Shown here in pieces: positions 32,896 to 40,236 of a stretch of DNA of 40,504 nt. Numbering within the stretch: the first letter of the stretch is position 1; each line of letters opens with the position of its first letter. The translations under genes were made by a program, and so were the position numbers. Source of the DNA: Bacteroidales bacterium (GTDB taxonomy: Bacteria; Bacteroidota; Bacteroidia; Bacteroidales; UBA932); assembly GCA_017477245.1 (NCBI GenBank), contig JAFUWY010000032.1, positions 1 through 40,504 on the forward strand, read 5' to 3'. The notes beneath the pieces are model-generated. The model ran no database searches, was not told the DNA's origin, and saw only the letters and a list, made by a program, of their open reading frames with translations.

Positions 32896-33297
32896 TTATT
32901 CTTTTTTCCCATATTTCTCGTATACTTTAAGAACGCGTTCTGCGCGTGCGAGTCGTTCCTTCGCATTTAGGAGCGAATGCTTCTCTCGATTTATTTCTTT
33001 GTGGAGGCAAGCAATGATAAATTGTACAGCTTCATTTTTTGTCAGAAAAACCTGCTTGGGGCTCATTTCGCCGTGTTCGTTAAAGAAGAAGTCCCGGCTG
33101 ATGAGCCTGCCGTCTTCCGTTTCATAGACGGTGTACTCGATTTTCAGATCGTGGAAAAGACGTCCGCGCGTCTTGGTCTTCACGCCGATGATCCTGGTTT
33201 TCTTGATGGAGTAAGCCGCATCGCTCCCTATGACATAATAGACAATGTCACCAATGGACAGATCAAGCTTTTTAAGGTAGAAGTCTCTGCTGTTCAT
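32896..33297 (-). CDS. Unknown small protein of the AAA+/ClpP operon (133 residues)
   Basis: This 133-residue protein is not recognised. The N-terminal half is strand-rich (IGDIVYYVIGSDAAYSIKK, YTVYETEDGRLISRDFFF), resembling a small beta-barrel fold. The C-terminal third is a long basic and charged helix (HKEINREKHSLLNAKERLAR, then AERVLKVYEKYG). It ends 7 bp before the AAA+ start, and it begins 4 bp after a 60-residue gene, so it is part of the operon. It could be an adaptor or substrate, but nothing in the sequence proves this. Confidence 0.65.
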   Translation of the reverse strand: MNSRDFYLKKLDLSIGDIVYYVIGSDAAYSIKKTRIIGVKTKTRGRLFHDLKIEYTVYETEDGRLISRDFFFNEHGEMSPKQVFLTKNEAVQFIIACLHKEINREKHSLLNAKERLARAERVLKVYEKYGKKE

Positions 33298-33301
33298 GCG
33301 T

Positions 33302-33484
33302 TTAATCCCACTCTTCTTTTAATATTTTACGTATGGCCGTCAGGGCCGTCTTCTGGTCGGATTGCCCGGGATACTCCTGGTTCATCGTGTAGTAAATGGA
33401 GCGCAGGTCCTTATATCCTTCAACGTGGATGTAGCAGGCTGCCAGGTTTTCGATTTCTGATTCTGTCATCATTGTGCTCATCAT
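33302..33484 (-). CDS. Unknown small helical protein (60 residues)
   Basis: This 60-residue acidic protein appears all-helical (ESEIENLAACYIHVEGYKDL, then TALTAIRKILKEEW). Starts at 33484, 33481 or 33469/33466 are possible. It lies 1 bp after the 104-residue gene and 4 bp before the 133-residue gene. No family recognised. Confidence 0.55.
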   Translation of the reverse strand: MMSTMMTESEIENLAACYIHVEGYKDLRSIYYTMNQEYPGQSDQKTALTAIRKILKEEWD

Positions 33485-33485
33485 T

Positions 33486-33800
33486 TCAGGCTGCGAGGGT
33501 TTCCATGAGTTGGGTAATTTCCTCCAAGGTCGGGGCTGATCTCATCCGGTCCTTCCTGGGCACCGGGCGACAGGCGTCGGCCCGGAGCCGGGCCCCGTCG
33601 GAGAAGAGGACTTCTTCAAAGGCCCCGTTTTCATCGGCCTTATAGGCGGATGTGGCCCGCATTTTCCAGGAATCCCGGGTTTTGGGATTCCGGACTTTGA
33701 ATGTCAGGGCATGGCCATCCCGATTGATGAGCTCATAGGTTTTGGCTGATTTAGGGGCGGCATAAAGGCGGCCGAGCTGGAATTTCTGAATCTTTTGCAT
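33486..33800 (-). CDS. Unknown small protein, first gene of the AAA+/ClpP operon (104 residues)
   Basis: This 104-residue basic protein starts MQKIQKFQLGRLYAAPKSAK and contains strand-like segments (TYELINRDGHALTFKVRN, SDGARLRADACRP). The C-terminus (TLEEITQLMETLAA) is a likely amphipathic helix. No family recognised. It appears to head the operon because an intrinsic terminator for the upstream gene lies about 100 bp before it. No convincing TAnnTTTG promoter is seen in that gap; TTTG occurs within a small dyad CTTCAAA/TTTGAAG at 33863-33880. Confidence 0.6.
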   Translation of the reverse strand: MQKIQKFQLGRLYAAPKSAKTYELINRDGHALTFKVRNPKTRDSWKMRATSAYKADENGAFEEVLFSDGARLRADACRPVPRKDRMRSAPTLEEITQLMETLAA

Positions 33801-33897
33801 ATCGAACTGAATTTTGATTACGTGAAGAATATAGAATCAAGTGCCCCGAAATTCAATTCAAACTTCAAAATTCTTTGAAGCAAACCCGCAAAAGTGC

Positions 33898-33933
33898 GAA
33901 AAAATCTCCGCAGAATTGATAAATCCTGCGGAG
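33898..33933 (-). terminator. Intrinsic terminator after the DUF2779 gene
   Basis: On the minus strand CTCCGCAG (33933-33926) and CTGCGGAG (33913-33906) form a perfect 8-bp stem, extended internally by A-T pairs, followed by ATTTTTT. This is a good Rho-independent terminator for the operon ending at 34000 and isolates it from the AAA+/ClpP operon. Confidence 0.85.
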
Positions 33934-33999
33934 GTCAACTAGAGAATCTATTCGTTTTTTACCAAGGGTCAGCAGTAATGTTCCCAAGGATAATGATGA

Positions 34000-35529
34000 T
34001 TAAGTTTTTTCTTTAAATTTTTCCCATACCTTCACCATCGCCAGCGTATCCAGTTCGCAGTAGCGGAGCAGGGCTTCGCGGGCGGCGGCGGCTTCGGCCG
34101 GAGCCATCTTGGCGATGGAAGGAAAGAGGTTCATGGCATCGCCGCCATTCTGGCAGAGGTCGCTGAGGGAGTGGTAGTCCAGCGACGGGTCGTTAGGGAA
34201 CAGGGCCGGGAGGACGCTCTTGATGCTGAAGGAGCCGCCCATGGCCGGAACATAGTAGTCGCCGGCCCGGAACGGGTCGATGAGGTCCTGGATATTATCC
34301 GCGATATTGCGAAGATGGTCCGCCAGATCCGGGAAAGTGTTGGCCAGTTCCCGCAGGCGGCCGCACTCGAAAGCTTTATTATAGGCCAGGGTGCAAACAT
34401 CTTTGGGAATATCCCTGCAGAGGGCCTCGGCAATGTCCCGACGGGGATCCTGGCCGCTGATGCCTAGGAACTCCTTGTGGAGCAGGGGAGCACCTTCGTG
34501 TTCGATGATATGCAGCGAATACTGGAAAGGAATCTGCTGGTAGGGTTGTGCCCCCGGGTACTGCGGCACGGCATCCTGCTGCGTCTCGAAATCCAGGAAA
34601 TACAGCGGGTAGGTCAGCTTGTCCAGGAAGGCCTGGATGCCCTCGGAGTTGACGTGGTCCTTGTCCTCCAGCATGCACTCGATCTGCATATTCTGGATGG
34701 GGCCGAGGTTGTCGTTCCTCAGGTCCTCAAAGGTTACCTTTCCGTCGTAGTAGCACTTCAATTTCTTGCTGAAAGTGAATCCTCCGCGACCTTTGCCGCC
34801 ATATACATTGAAAACCGACGGCTTGGGCAGATGCCGGGAACAATACTCCCAGAAGGAACAGTTGTAAGGGTCGTGACATTGCAGGCCGAGGTCGGTGTCC
34901 GGCTCGTCTCCGGCCAGCGTTTTCTTCGCTGCGGCAATCATCTGCGGAACCACCTGATACTCCTGCTGGACCAATTCGCTTAAATCGGCAGCATAGAACA
35001 ATCCCTTGATGTCCAATGAATCCCTGCGCACATATTCCTTGTCGATGCGGATAAGATACGTGCCGGTAACCTTGACGCCGCACTGCTCCAGCACGTACTT
35101 CTGGTAGGCGATGTCGCGTGCGTACTTGATATACTCCGGATCATCTTCGGGCTGGTCAACCGTCCCGGAAGAACTCTTTACTTCGTAGATGGCCCATCCG
35201 CCTGGCGTCTTGTGAAGGATATCCACGGCGCAATAGTTCCCGTCCCAGGAGAAGGATGCCTCGGCGATGTTCTCCACGCCACGCGCCATAGCATCCTTTG
35301 TCTTCCGGCACATTGTCGAAAGGTCCAGTCCGCCCTCGGGCGTATGGGTAGTCACTTCCTCGTAAGGACCGAGATACCCCATGGCCAGGTCTCCGACAAC
35401 ATTCCCGGCTTCAAACCTGGCTTTCAGCGCATCGTCAACCTTGGCCTCTTCGGGCTTGTATATGCTCAGCCACAGCGCCTTTGAGCACTGCCGGAAAAGC
35501 GTGTAGCGGGATTTGGAGAGGTTTTTCAT
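34000..35529 (-). CDS. DUF2779 protein: Cas4-like PD-(D/E)XK nuclease plus exonuclease-like domain
   Basis: This 509-residue protein shows four cysteines arranged as in Cas4/AddB-type iron-sulfur nucleases: Cys15 (FRQCSKALW) and Cys218, Cys224 and Cys230 (QCHDPYNCSFWEYC). Between them are the nuclease residues Asp103 (AVDIL) and Glu116/Lys118 (YEVKSS). The C-terminal half has a DnaQ-like start, YFLDFET (Asp313, Glu315), then LAYNKAFECGRL and a final YCELDTLAMV, matching the DUF2779 domain and a DEDD-like exonuclease. It overlaps the preceding nuclease-like gene as ATGA. A DNA- or RNA-processing or defence role is likely but not proven. Confidence 0.82.
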   Translation of the reverse strand: MKNLSKSRYTLFRQCSKALWLSIYKPEEAKVDDALKARFEAGNVVGDLAMGYLGPYEEVTTHTPEGGLDLSTMCRKTKDAMARGVENIAEASFSWDGNYCAVDILHKTPGGWAIYEVKSSSGTVDQPEDDPEYIKYARDIAYQKYVLEQCGVKVTGTYLIRIDKEYVRRDSLDIKGLFYAADLSELVQQEYQVVPQMIAAAKKTLAGDEPDTDLGLQCHDPYNCSFWEYCSRHLPKPSVFNVYGGKGRGGFTFSKKLKCYYDGKVTFEDLRNDNLGPIQNMQIECMLEDKDHVNSEGIQAFLDKLTYPLYFLDFETQQDAVPQYPGAQPYQQIPFQYSLHIIEHEGAPLLHKEFLGISGQDPRRDIAEALCRDIPKDVCTLAYNKAFECGRLRELANTFPDLADHLRNIADNIQDLIDPFRAGDYYVPAMGGSFSIKSVLPALFPNDPSLDYHSLSDLCQNGGDAMNLFPSIAKMAPAEAAAAREALLRYCELDTLAMVKVWEKFKEKT

Positions 35530-36983
35530 GAATTATACAGTTTGTCGTAAAGATTTTTGTAATCTTCAATTATATATTTAATGACTTCATCGACTGTCAC
35601 TGCTGTGTCTTGATTAGAGGAAATCTTCCGTGTTTGATAGATGTATGTGGAGTTTGCATTTTCATATTTGCCGTAATAATACTTCTCTTTTTTATCTGCT
35701 GATCCTTTAATCTTTCTTTCTCGCGCACAAAGAGGGTAGATGAATTCATCTCGAAACAATTTCGAATTCGAAGTGCTCAAATCCTTGAATTTCTCTTCAT
35801 CCCTGATTTGCTTCCCACAATCATCAAAATCTCGCATCCATCCATTTTTAATAAACCCTAGGTTTTCCCGATCATTCCATAAGTCAATCGCTTTAATATT
35901 CTCTAGCAATTGCACTCCATGTTCATAGGAATCCGCTTGCACTTGTATTGTGTAAACTAGATTCTCATTTTTAGGAGATCTCAGCCAAATGTCTAGAAGT
36001 GGTTCACTGTGGATAAAGTTAAAAGTAACAAGCGCGTTATAACAACATTGATTCTTCTCATCCTTTTTTTTGAACTCATCGAATGATGTTGCGGCACAAA
36101 TGCCGTTTATGTTCTGTAGTTTCTGTTTAATGGTGGCTGCCATCTTGGCATACCGCTGTTTCTGAAATAAATCATGTATACGCAGTTCTTTCAGCCTAGG
36201 ATAGTCAAACTCATATTTACTGCGGGTGTAGCATTTTCTTCCTTTTTTCGGTTTTTCTTGTGTGCAAAAATAAAGAAATGGAGAGTTTTGAAATGTCTCA
36301 TTATCACACCAGTCACCATGCAATGAAACAAGTTCCTTCAGTTGTTCTGTATAATTATTAATTATACCCTTAACAAGGACATCATCGCTGTTTACTACTT
36401 CTGAATCTGAAAGTATATTGACATATTCTTTATAGGTTTTGATCTCCCAATTATTGATATTACCTTGATCTGGAAAACAGTCGGACATAGAAAGAAGAAT
36501 ACAATCAGGAAATACTTGGTTGTTATTCTTACTTTTTGTCTTGTTGATTTTCTTCGCTTCTTGATAATATCGATCCAACTGTTCTCTATAAGGGATACTT
36601 TTTAATTTGTTTTCAAGAATTAAAAGGACTTGAATCGGCTGTTTCTCTTCATTTTCAAAGTTTGTTCCGTCGTCCGGCTTCTTAAACTCTTCTTCATTAT
36701 TGAAGGCATCTGGCATTCGGCTAAGAACACATAAGTCGAAGTTATTGTATTCTCTTGCAACATACCATTCATCAGGCCAACTATCAACCCATTTTGCTCC
36801 TAGCTTTTTAATTAATTGTCGAAAGGGGTGTTCTTTACCCCTTTTGTCTTGAACGCCTTGATCCCATGAACCAATCCACGCAAGGAAATTAGAATGAAAG
36901 AGCTCCTTTGATGCCAAGGATAATTGAAACATTGGAGACCTCTTTAGTATTTCATACGATGCATTCTTTTCTTCGTCAGTCAT
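35526..36983 (-). CDS. PD-(D/E)XK_4-like nuclease family protein, AT-rich
   Basis: This 485-residue protein has the PDDEXK_4 layout: ELFHSNFLAWI, then NFDLCVLSR (Asp83), LLILENKLKS (Glu124, Lys126) and REQLDRYY. The C-terminal half is lysine- and asparagine-rich with no recognised domain. The gene is strikingly AT-rich relative to everything around it, so it was probably acquired separately. It lies 18 bp after the Sel1-like gene and overlaps the DUF2779 gene by 4 bp, so the three form an operon. Confidence 0.75.
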   Translation of the reverse strand: MTDEEKNASYEILKRSPMFQLSLASKELFHSNFLAWIGSWDQGVQDKRGKEHPFRQLIKKLGAKWVDSWPDEWYVAREYNNFDLCVLSRMPDAFNNEEEFKKPDDGTNFENEEKQPIQVLLILENKLKSIPYREQLDRYYQEAKKINKTKSKNNNQVFPDCILLSMSDCFPDQGNINNWEIKTYKEYVNILSDSEVVNSDDVLVKGIINNYTEQLKELVSLHGDWCDNETFQNSPFLYFCTQEKPKKGRKCYTRSKYEFDYPRLKELRIHDLFQKQRYAKMAATIKQKLQNINGICAATSFDEFKKKDEKNQCCYNALVTFNFIHSEPLLDIWLRSPKNENLVYTIQVQADSYEHGVQLLENIKAIDLWNDRENLGFIKNGWMRDFDDCGKQIRDEEKFKDLSTSNSKLFRDEFIYPLCARERKIKGSADKKEKYYYGKYENANSTYIYQTRKISSNQDTAVTVDEVIKYIIEDYKNLYDKLYNS

Positions 36984-37001
36984 AATTCTAAATTCTAACC
37001 A

Positions 37002-37910
37002 TTAAGCGGATTCTACAGTCAGTTTAGGATAAGCCTTCCGGAAGGCCTCCACGAGGGCTTCGTCAACCCGCGGGTTGCACTCAAGTTCGAGGGTAAGGAC
37101 GGATTCGGTCCTACGCCATTTCGCCATGAGATTGCCGGTGTTGTCTACCCAATCAAAGCCCAGGGTCTGGAATACATACTTAAGGGGGATAAACAGTCCG
37201 GCTTCGTTGTCAGGGGCACCATGTGCCTTGGTCAGATCCTCGACCATAAACTCGATCTGGTCCAGATAGAGCGGATGGCCGGAGATGAGAATGGTCGCAC
37301 CGCGCGGGTCGAAGTCATCGGCAAAGTCCTCAGGATGCTCAAGTGGTGAGTAATCCAGCATCTCAATGTTCCAGTCGTATTCCGATTTATCCCAACCAGC
37401 CGCAAGCGCCTTGTTGAAATACTCGCGAGCTTTTTCCTTGTCTTTGCTGTAGCCAGCGCTCTCAAAACCATCGGCATAAAATGCTCCGATGCGAGCCAGA
37501 CCTTCTGCATCTCCTCTCCGGGCCAGTTCCTCATGGATGGCAAGATGCAAGGCATCCCGGTCAAACAAGAGAGCCCAATTCTTTAATGTTTCAGTAGTCT
37601 GCGAGGGAATGAGGGATGCTAATGCTTTGTTCAGCATCTCAACTTCTCCGGGATCCGCTGAAAAGAGAGGTGTGTCCAAGTGCTCCCAACGCTCAATGGA
37701 AGTAATCTCATGCGTATCTTCATCTTCGAAGTCTTCATTCCAAATCTTGCCTATGGCGTTGCAGGATAGGCCAAGGAGCAGTACCAGCATAGCATCAAGA
37801 TCGCCTTGATCGGCAAAGGGCTTGATGTCAGCTTTGTTGAGCCCGCTTTTTTTGAGCGCCAGATTAGGTAAGTCTGCGCTGAGGATTTCTTTGAGGGTTT
37901 CTTTTATCAT
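37002..37910 (-). CDS. Sel1-like repeat protein of unknown function
   Basis: This 302-residue protein is acidic and mostly helical. Residues around 130-180 (GDAEGLARIGAFYADGFESA, then KAREYFNKALAAGW) match a Sel1-like/TPR hairpin, suggesting protein binding. The C-terminal third is strand-containing (ATILISGHPLYLDQIEFMV, then ESVLTLELECN). It is 37 bp after the nucleotidase gene and 18 bp before a nuclease-like gene. No enzymatic motif seen. Confidence 0.6.
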   Translation of the reverse strand: MIKETLKEILSADLPNLALKKSGLNKADIKPFADQGDLDAMLVLLLGLSCNAIGKIWNEDFEDEDTHEITSIERWEHLDTPLFSADPGEVEMLNKALASLIPSQTTETLKNWALLFDRDALHLAIHEELARRGDAEGLARIGAFYADGFESAGYSKDKEKAREYFNKALAAGWDKSEYDWNIEMLDYSPLEHPEDFADDFDPRGATILISGHPLYLDQIEFMVEDLTKAHGAPDNEAGLFIPLKYVFQTLGFDWVDNTGNLMAKWRRTESVLTLELECNPRVDEALVEAFRKAYPKLTVESA

Positions 37911-37947
37911 AAAGAAGTCTGAATTAATCGATGAACTTCGGGAGATC

Positions 37948-38436
37948 CTATTTAGAGGCGCATTGATTCAAATACTCTTCAACAGCATCCCAGTCAGGAA
38001 ATTGCTGACTGCCGAAATGAATCCACTCGCCGGGAAAGTCTTTAGCGCCATTTTGGGAATTGTCATCAACCAGATAATCGCCATTGAGAAGCTCCTTGTG
38101 GTGGCAAAGGATGAGCCGTTTTGAGAAGTAGTCGCTTAAATGTAAATGGACCCAATTCAATTTATCACTCCAGGCGGAAGGATTGTCCCATGGGGCGGTG
38201 GAGAGGATGTAGACATCGAAGTGGTCAGTCAGACGTTCGATCGCGTCGATGGCGCCTGGAACCGGGTCCATGAGCGCAAATATTCCCGGGGCCTTGTCGG
38301 GATGACCTTTGTATAATTCATACATGCGGGTACTCAACCTATTCACTCCGGAGTTAAAATCAACAAGCACCCCATCCATGTCGACGTAAAGTCGTTTTTC
38401 CGGGAGTACTTTGATATTCTTATTGAGGTGCAGCAT
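37948..38436 (-). CDS. 5'(3')-deoxyribonucleotidase-like HAD hydrolase
   Basis: This 162-residue protein has the HAD motif VDMDGVLVDF (catalytic Asp19 and Asp21), motif II-like ILSTAPW and a late acidic motif LVDDNSQNGA, as in the NT5C-type deoxyribonucleotidases. These remove phosphate from deoxynucleoside monophosphates. It has a well-matched promoter and probably heads an operon with the Sel1-like, nuclease-like and DUF2779 genes. Confidence 0.8.
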   Translation of the reverse strand: MLHLNKNIKVLPEKRLYVDMDGVLVDFNSGVNRLSTRMYELYKGHPDKAPGIFALMDPVPGAIDAIERLTDHFDVYILSTAPWDNPSAWSDKLNWVHLHLSDYFSKRLILCHHKELLNGDYLVDDNSQNGAKDFPGEWIHFGSQQFPDWDAVEEYLNQCASK

Positions 38437-38462
38437 TGTTAATTCGTGGTATATGTTGAATG

Positions 38463-38494
38463 TAAAGTTAACATTTTAGGATATCAATCGCAAA
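38463..38494 (-). promoter_or_regulatory. Promoter (TTTG - 20 nt - TAACTTTA)
   Basis: On the minus strand TTTG (38494-38491) and TAACTTTA (38470-38463) are 20 nt apart, matching the Bacteroidota promoter except for the last base. It lies 26 nt before the nucleotidase start. Confidence 0.65.
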
Positions 38495-38498
38495 TAAT

Positions 38499-38888
38499 TC
38501 AGTCTTTGTCCGGGTCGTATGGCTCGCCTCTAAGTCCTTGCCTGAAACCACGATGCATCTCACGCCGGCAATGCTCGAGGCCTCGTTTCGCTTGTGCCTT
38601 TAGAGAGTCGCGGGCTACCAATAATTCAGGACAACATTCGATGATATCTTTCCGGTACTCCCGGATTTCGGATTCGATTTCAACCACTATGGTGCTTGCC
38701 AAACGAAGCATTTTCGTGGCTGTCTTCTCCAGACCCTGCTCCAGTTCTTGGATCTCTTTGTATTTATCTGCATCTTTTGTCCTTTTATTTTGCCCCGGAA
38801 GGGGAGAGGGAAGTAGCACGACGGCTAAACATATGCCTGTCAGGCGTAAATAGAACGACTTCCGGCGGGATGTCGAGAGCTCTTTCAT
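38499..38888 (-). CDS. Unknown exported helical protein
   Basis: This 129-residue protein starts MKELSTSRRKSFYLRL, then a hydrophobic signal segment (TGICLAVVLLPSPLPG), so it is probably exported. The mature part is highly charged and helical (ADKYKEIQELEQGLEKTATK) with likely coiled-coil character and an Arg-rich end. The ATG at 38888 was chosen because it gives a normal signal peptide; an upstream ATG at 38945 would bury it. Family unknown. Confidence 0.55.
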   Translation of the reverse strand: MKELSTSRRKSFYLRLTGICLAVVLLPSPLPGQNKRTKDADKYKEIQELEQGLEKTATKMLRLASTIVVEIESEIREYRKDIIECCPELLVARDSLKAQAKRGLEHCRREMHRGFRQGLRGEPYDPDKD

Positions 38889-39002
38889 AATGTCTTTGTC
38901 TTTTGTTTTCGCGAATAATATAGAAACACACGTTAATAAATTCATTCAGAACTTTAATATTATTTGAAGTAGCTGTTGGCGTTTGATGGACCGCAATTTC
39001 AT

Positions 39003-39143
39003 TTACCTGCCAGCATCCATCCAACTGCCGTAAAAGGCCTTTTCCTGATTTTGGGTTAACTCTCCATCGAAGGTTATCCAGCCCCAGTCGTCTCCGATTC
39101 TTGCACGGACATAATCTTCACTTTGGATTAGCAATTCATCAGT
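39003..39143 (-). pseudogene. 3' fragment of a lost gene
   Basis: The minus strand between 39143 and 39003 reads a coherent 46-residue end of a protein (RARIGDDWGWITFDGELTQ, ending GSWMDAGR) without a start codon. Directly upstream is an in-frame stop and a GC-rich repeat (39146). I infer that the rest of the gene was replaced when the repeat arrived. The remainder of the 311-bp gap 38946-39256 shows nothing else convincing. Confidence 0.5.
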
Positions 39144-39145
39144 CT

Positions 39146-39164
39146 AAGGGGCCTTCTGCGTGCC
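39146..39164. repeat. AAGGGGCC-CTGCGTGCC repeat, copy 1
   Basis: AAGGGGCCTTCTGCGTGCC matches 40206-40224 in 18 of 19 positions, and a related inverted form lies at 40149-40174. It directly adjoins a gene fragment. Confidence 0.5.
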
Positions 39165-39256
39165 CGGTATATTTGGGCTTAATGGCTACTCTGATGAGCT
39201 GACCCTAATCAGCGACTCTCCCAGAGCTATCGACAACTCTGCTATGGAACGGAGCG

Positions 39257-39583
39257 TCAGATTCGGGAAGCCGGGAGTCCCGCGGGAGCGGAATACGGGC
39301 TGATCTTCCGTAACCGACGCTGCAACTCGGCATCATTCCTCATGGTCTGCATCGTGTAGTCTGCCTGCAGCCCCATGAGCAGATCCGCGGAAATGCCCAA
39401 TGCCGATTCAACGAACAGGGCGGTGGTTGCGGACAACGGTCTCCGCTCATTCAGGATATCATTGAACATGGTATAAGGCACACCAATCCGCTGGGCGAAT
39501 TCCTTCTGCGATATCCCTCGTGCTATCAGCTCATCCTTGATGACTTCCCCCGGATGCGTGGGGATAAAACTTTTTTGTGTCAT
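39257..39583 (-). CDS. higA: HigA-family antitoxin (XRE helix-turn-helix)
   Basis: This 108-residue protein begins with the HigA pattern FIPTHPGEVIKDELIARGIS and has a helix-turn-helix (QKEFAQRIGVPYTMFNDILN). HigA neutralises the HigB RNase and represses the operon. It follows the toxin gene by 4 bp, in the toxin-first order typical of higBA. The final 25 or so residues are longer than the core domain. Confidence 0.85.
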   Translation of the reverse strand: MTQKSFIPTHPGEVIKDELIARGISQKEFAQRIGVPYTMFNDILNERRPLSATTALFVESALGISADLLMGLQADYTMQTMRNDAELQRRLRKISPYSAPAGLPASRI

Positions 39584-39587
39584 GACC

Positions 39588-39902
39588 TCACTGATAATGG
39601 TTTGATAATTCCAAAATATTGCAGACGGTTACGATGAATTCTTCGCCAGATTGTTCTGTCCGGAACTCCAGTCTGTATTTGTCATTCACACGGACAGACT
39701 CGATGCCGGCCAGGTCTCCGGAAAGCTTCTTGTAGTTCAATGAGTGGAAAGGGTACAAGTCTTCAACGCTCCGTGCGTTCTTCAAAACATTCACGACCTT
39801 CACATACTTTTTGATGACTTCTGGCGGAAACCGGTGTTTCTTGTCGGAAGCCATCCCATGATAAAGGTTGGATAAATAGACTTGTTTGAACACGATCTGC
39901 AT
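39588..39902 (-). CDS. higB: HigB/RelE-family toxin
   Basis: This 104-residue basic protein has the RelE/HigB fold pattern: LKNARSVEDLYPFHSLNYKK, then LAGIESVRVNDKYRLEFR, ending CNILELSNHYQ. Toxins of this family cleave mRNA on the ribosome. It is the first gene of the pair, with TAACTTTG (39926-39919) 16 nt before its start. Confidence 0.85.
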   Translation of the reverse strand: MQIVFKQVYLSNLYHGMASDKKHRFPPEVIKKYVKVVNVLKNARSVEDLYPFHSLNYKKLSGDLAGIESVRVNDKYRLEFRTEQSGEEFIVTVCNILELSNHYQ

Positions 39903-39918
39903 CTTTCTTTTGTATCTG

Positions 39919-39926
39919 CAAAGTTA
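39919..39926 (-). promoter_or_regulatory. -7 promoter element of higBA (TAACTTTG)
   Basis: TAACTTTG on the minus strand matches the -7 consensus. No clear TTTG is seen 19-21 nt upstream. A dyad ATGATAG/CTATCAT (39973-39995 region) lies further upstream and might bind HigA. Confidence 0.45.
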
Positions 39927-40043
39927 ATCATTCTTTTCAGAAATCCACGATTTTAGTGTATTTCTGCGCTATGGATGATAGGTGCCTTTTCTATCATGCG
40001 TGCTTTGGCGTCGAAGATGGTGAAAAGATCGATGCAGGGCTTT

Positions 40044-40090
40044 AAGAATCGTATAATTCTGCGGTGCGAAATCGCAAAAATACGATTCTT
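40044..40090. repeat. 11-bp inverted repeat in intergenic DNA
   Basis: AAGAATCGTAT (40044-40054) and ATACGATTCTT (40080-40090) are perfect inverse complements around 25 nt. On the plus strand a short T-run follows, so it could terminate plus-strand transcripts, but no plus-strand gene precedes it. It is part of the gene-free stretch 39903-40236, which otherwise holds only repeats. Confidence 0.45.
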
Positions 40091-40114
40091 TTTGCTGATT
40101 CCTTTTGCTTGGGA

Positions 40115-40141
40115 GATTCGCCGGTCAAGCCGGCGAATGAC
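40115..40141 (-). repeat. GTCATTC-hairpin repeat, copy C
   Basis: A 27-bp element in inverse orientation has a perfect 9-bp stem ATTCGCCGG/CCGGCGAAT with loop TCAAG. It shares the GTCATTC start and GAATC end with the copies at 14993 and 27825. Confidence 0.65.
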
Positions 40142-40148
40142 GGGGGAC

Positions 40149-40224
40149 GGCACGAAAGGGCCCCTTTCCGTGCCCGGATCCGGTTTTTTCGAGATCGCGG
40201 CAGGGAAGGGGCCCTCTGCGTGCC
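40149..40224. repeat. GGCACG/AAGGGGCC repeat cluster
   Basis: A near-perfect palindrome GGCACGAAAGGG / CCCTTTCCGTGCC (40149-40174) is followed by CCGGATCCGGTTTTTT and then by a second AAGGGGCC-CTGCGTGCC copy (40206-40224) like that at 39146. It lies just after the 3' end of the Rpn-family gene. Confidence 0.5.
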
Positions 40225-40236
40225 AGATAAAATTAC

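Noticed and set aside
39953-40153. Small minus-strand frame in the gap beyond higBA
   Set aside because: Part of its translation is simply the GTCATTC hairpin repeat read as protein, and no protein-like pattern or start context is seen.
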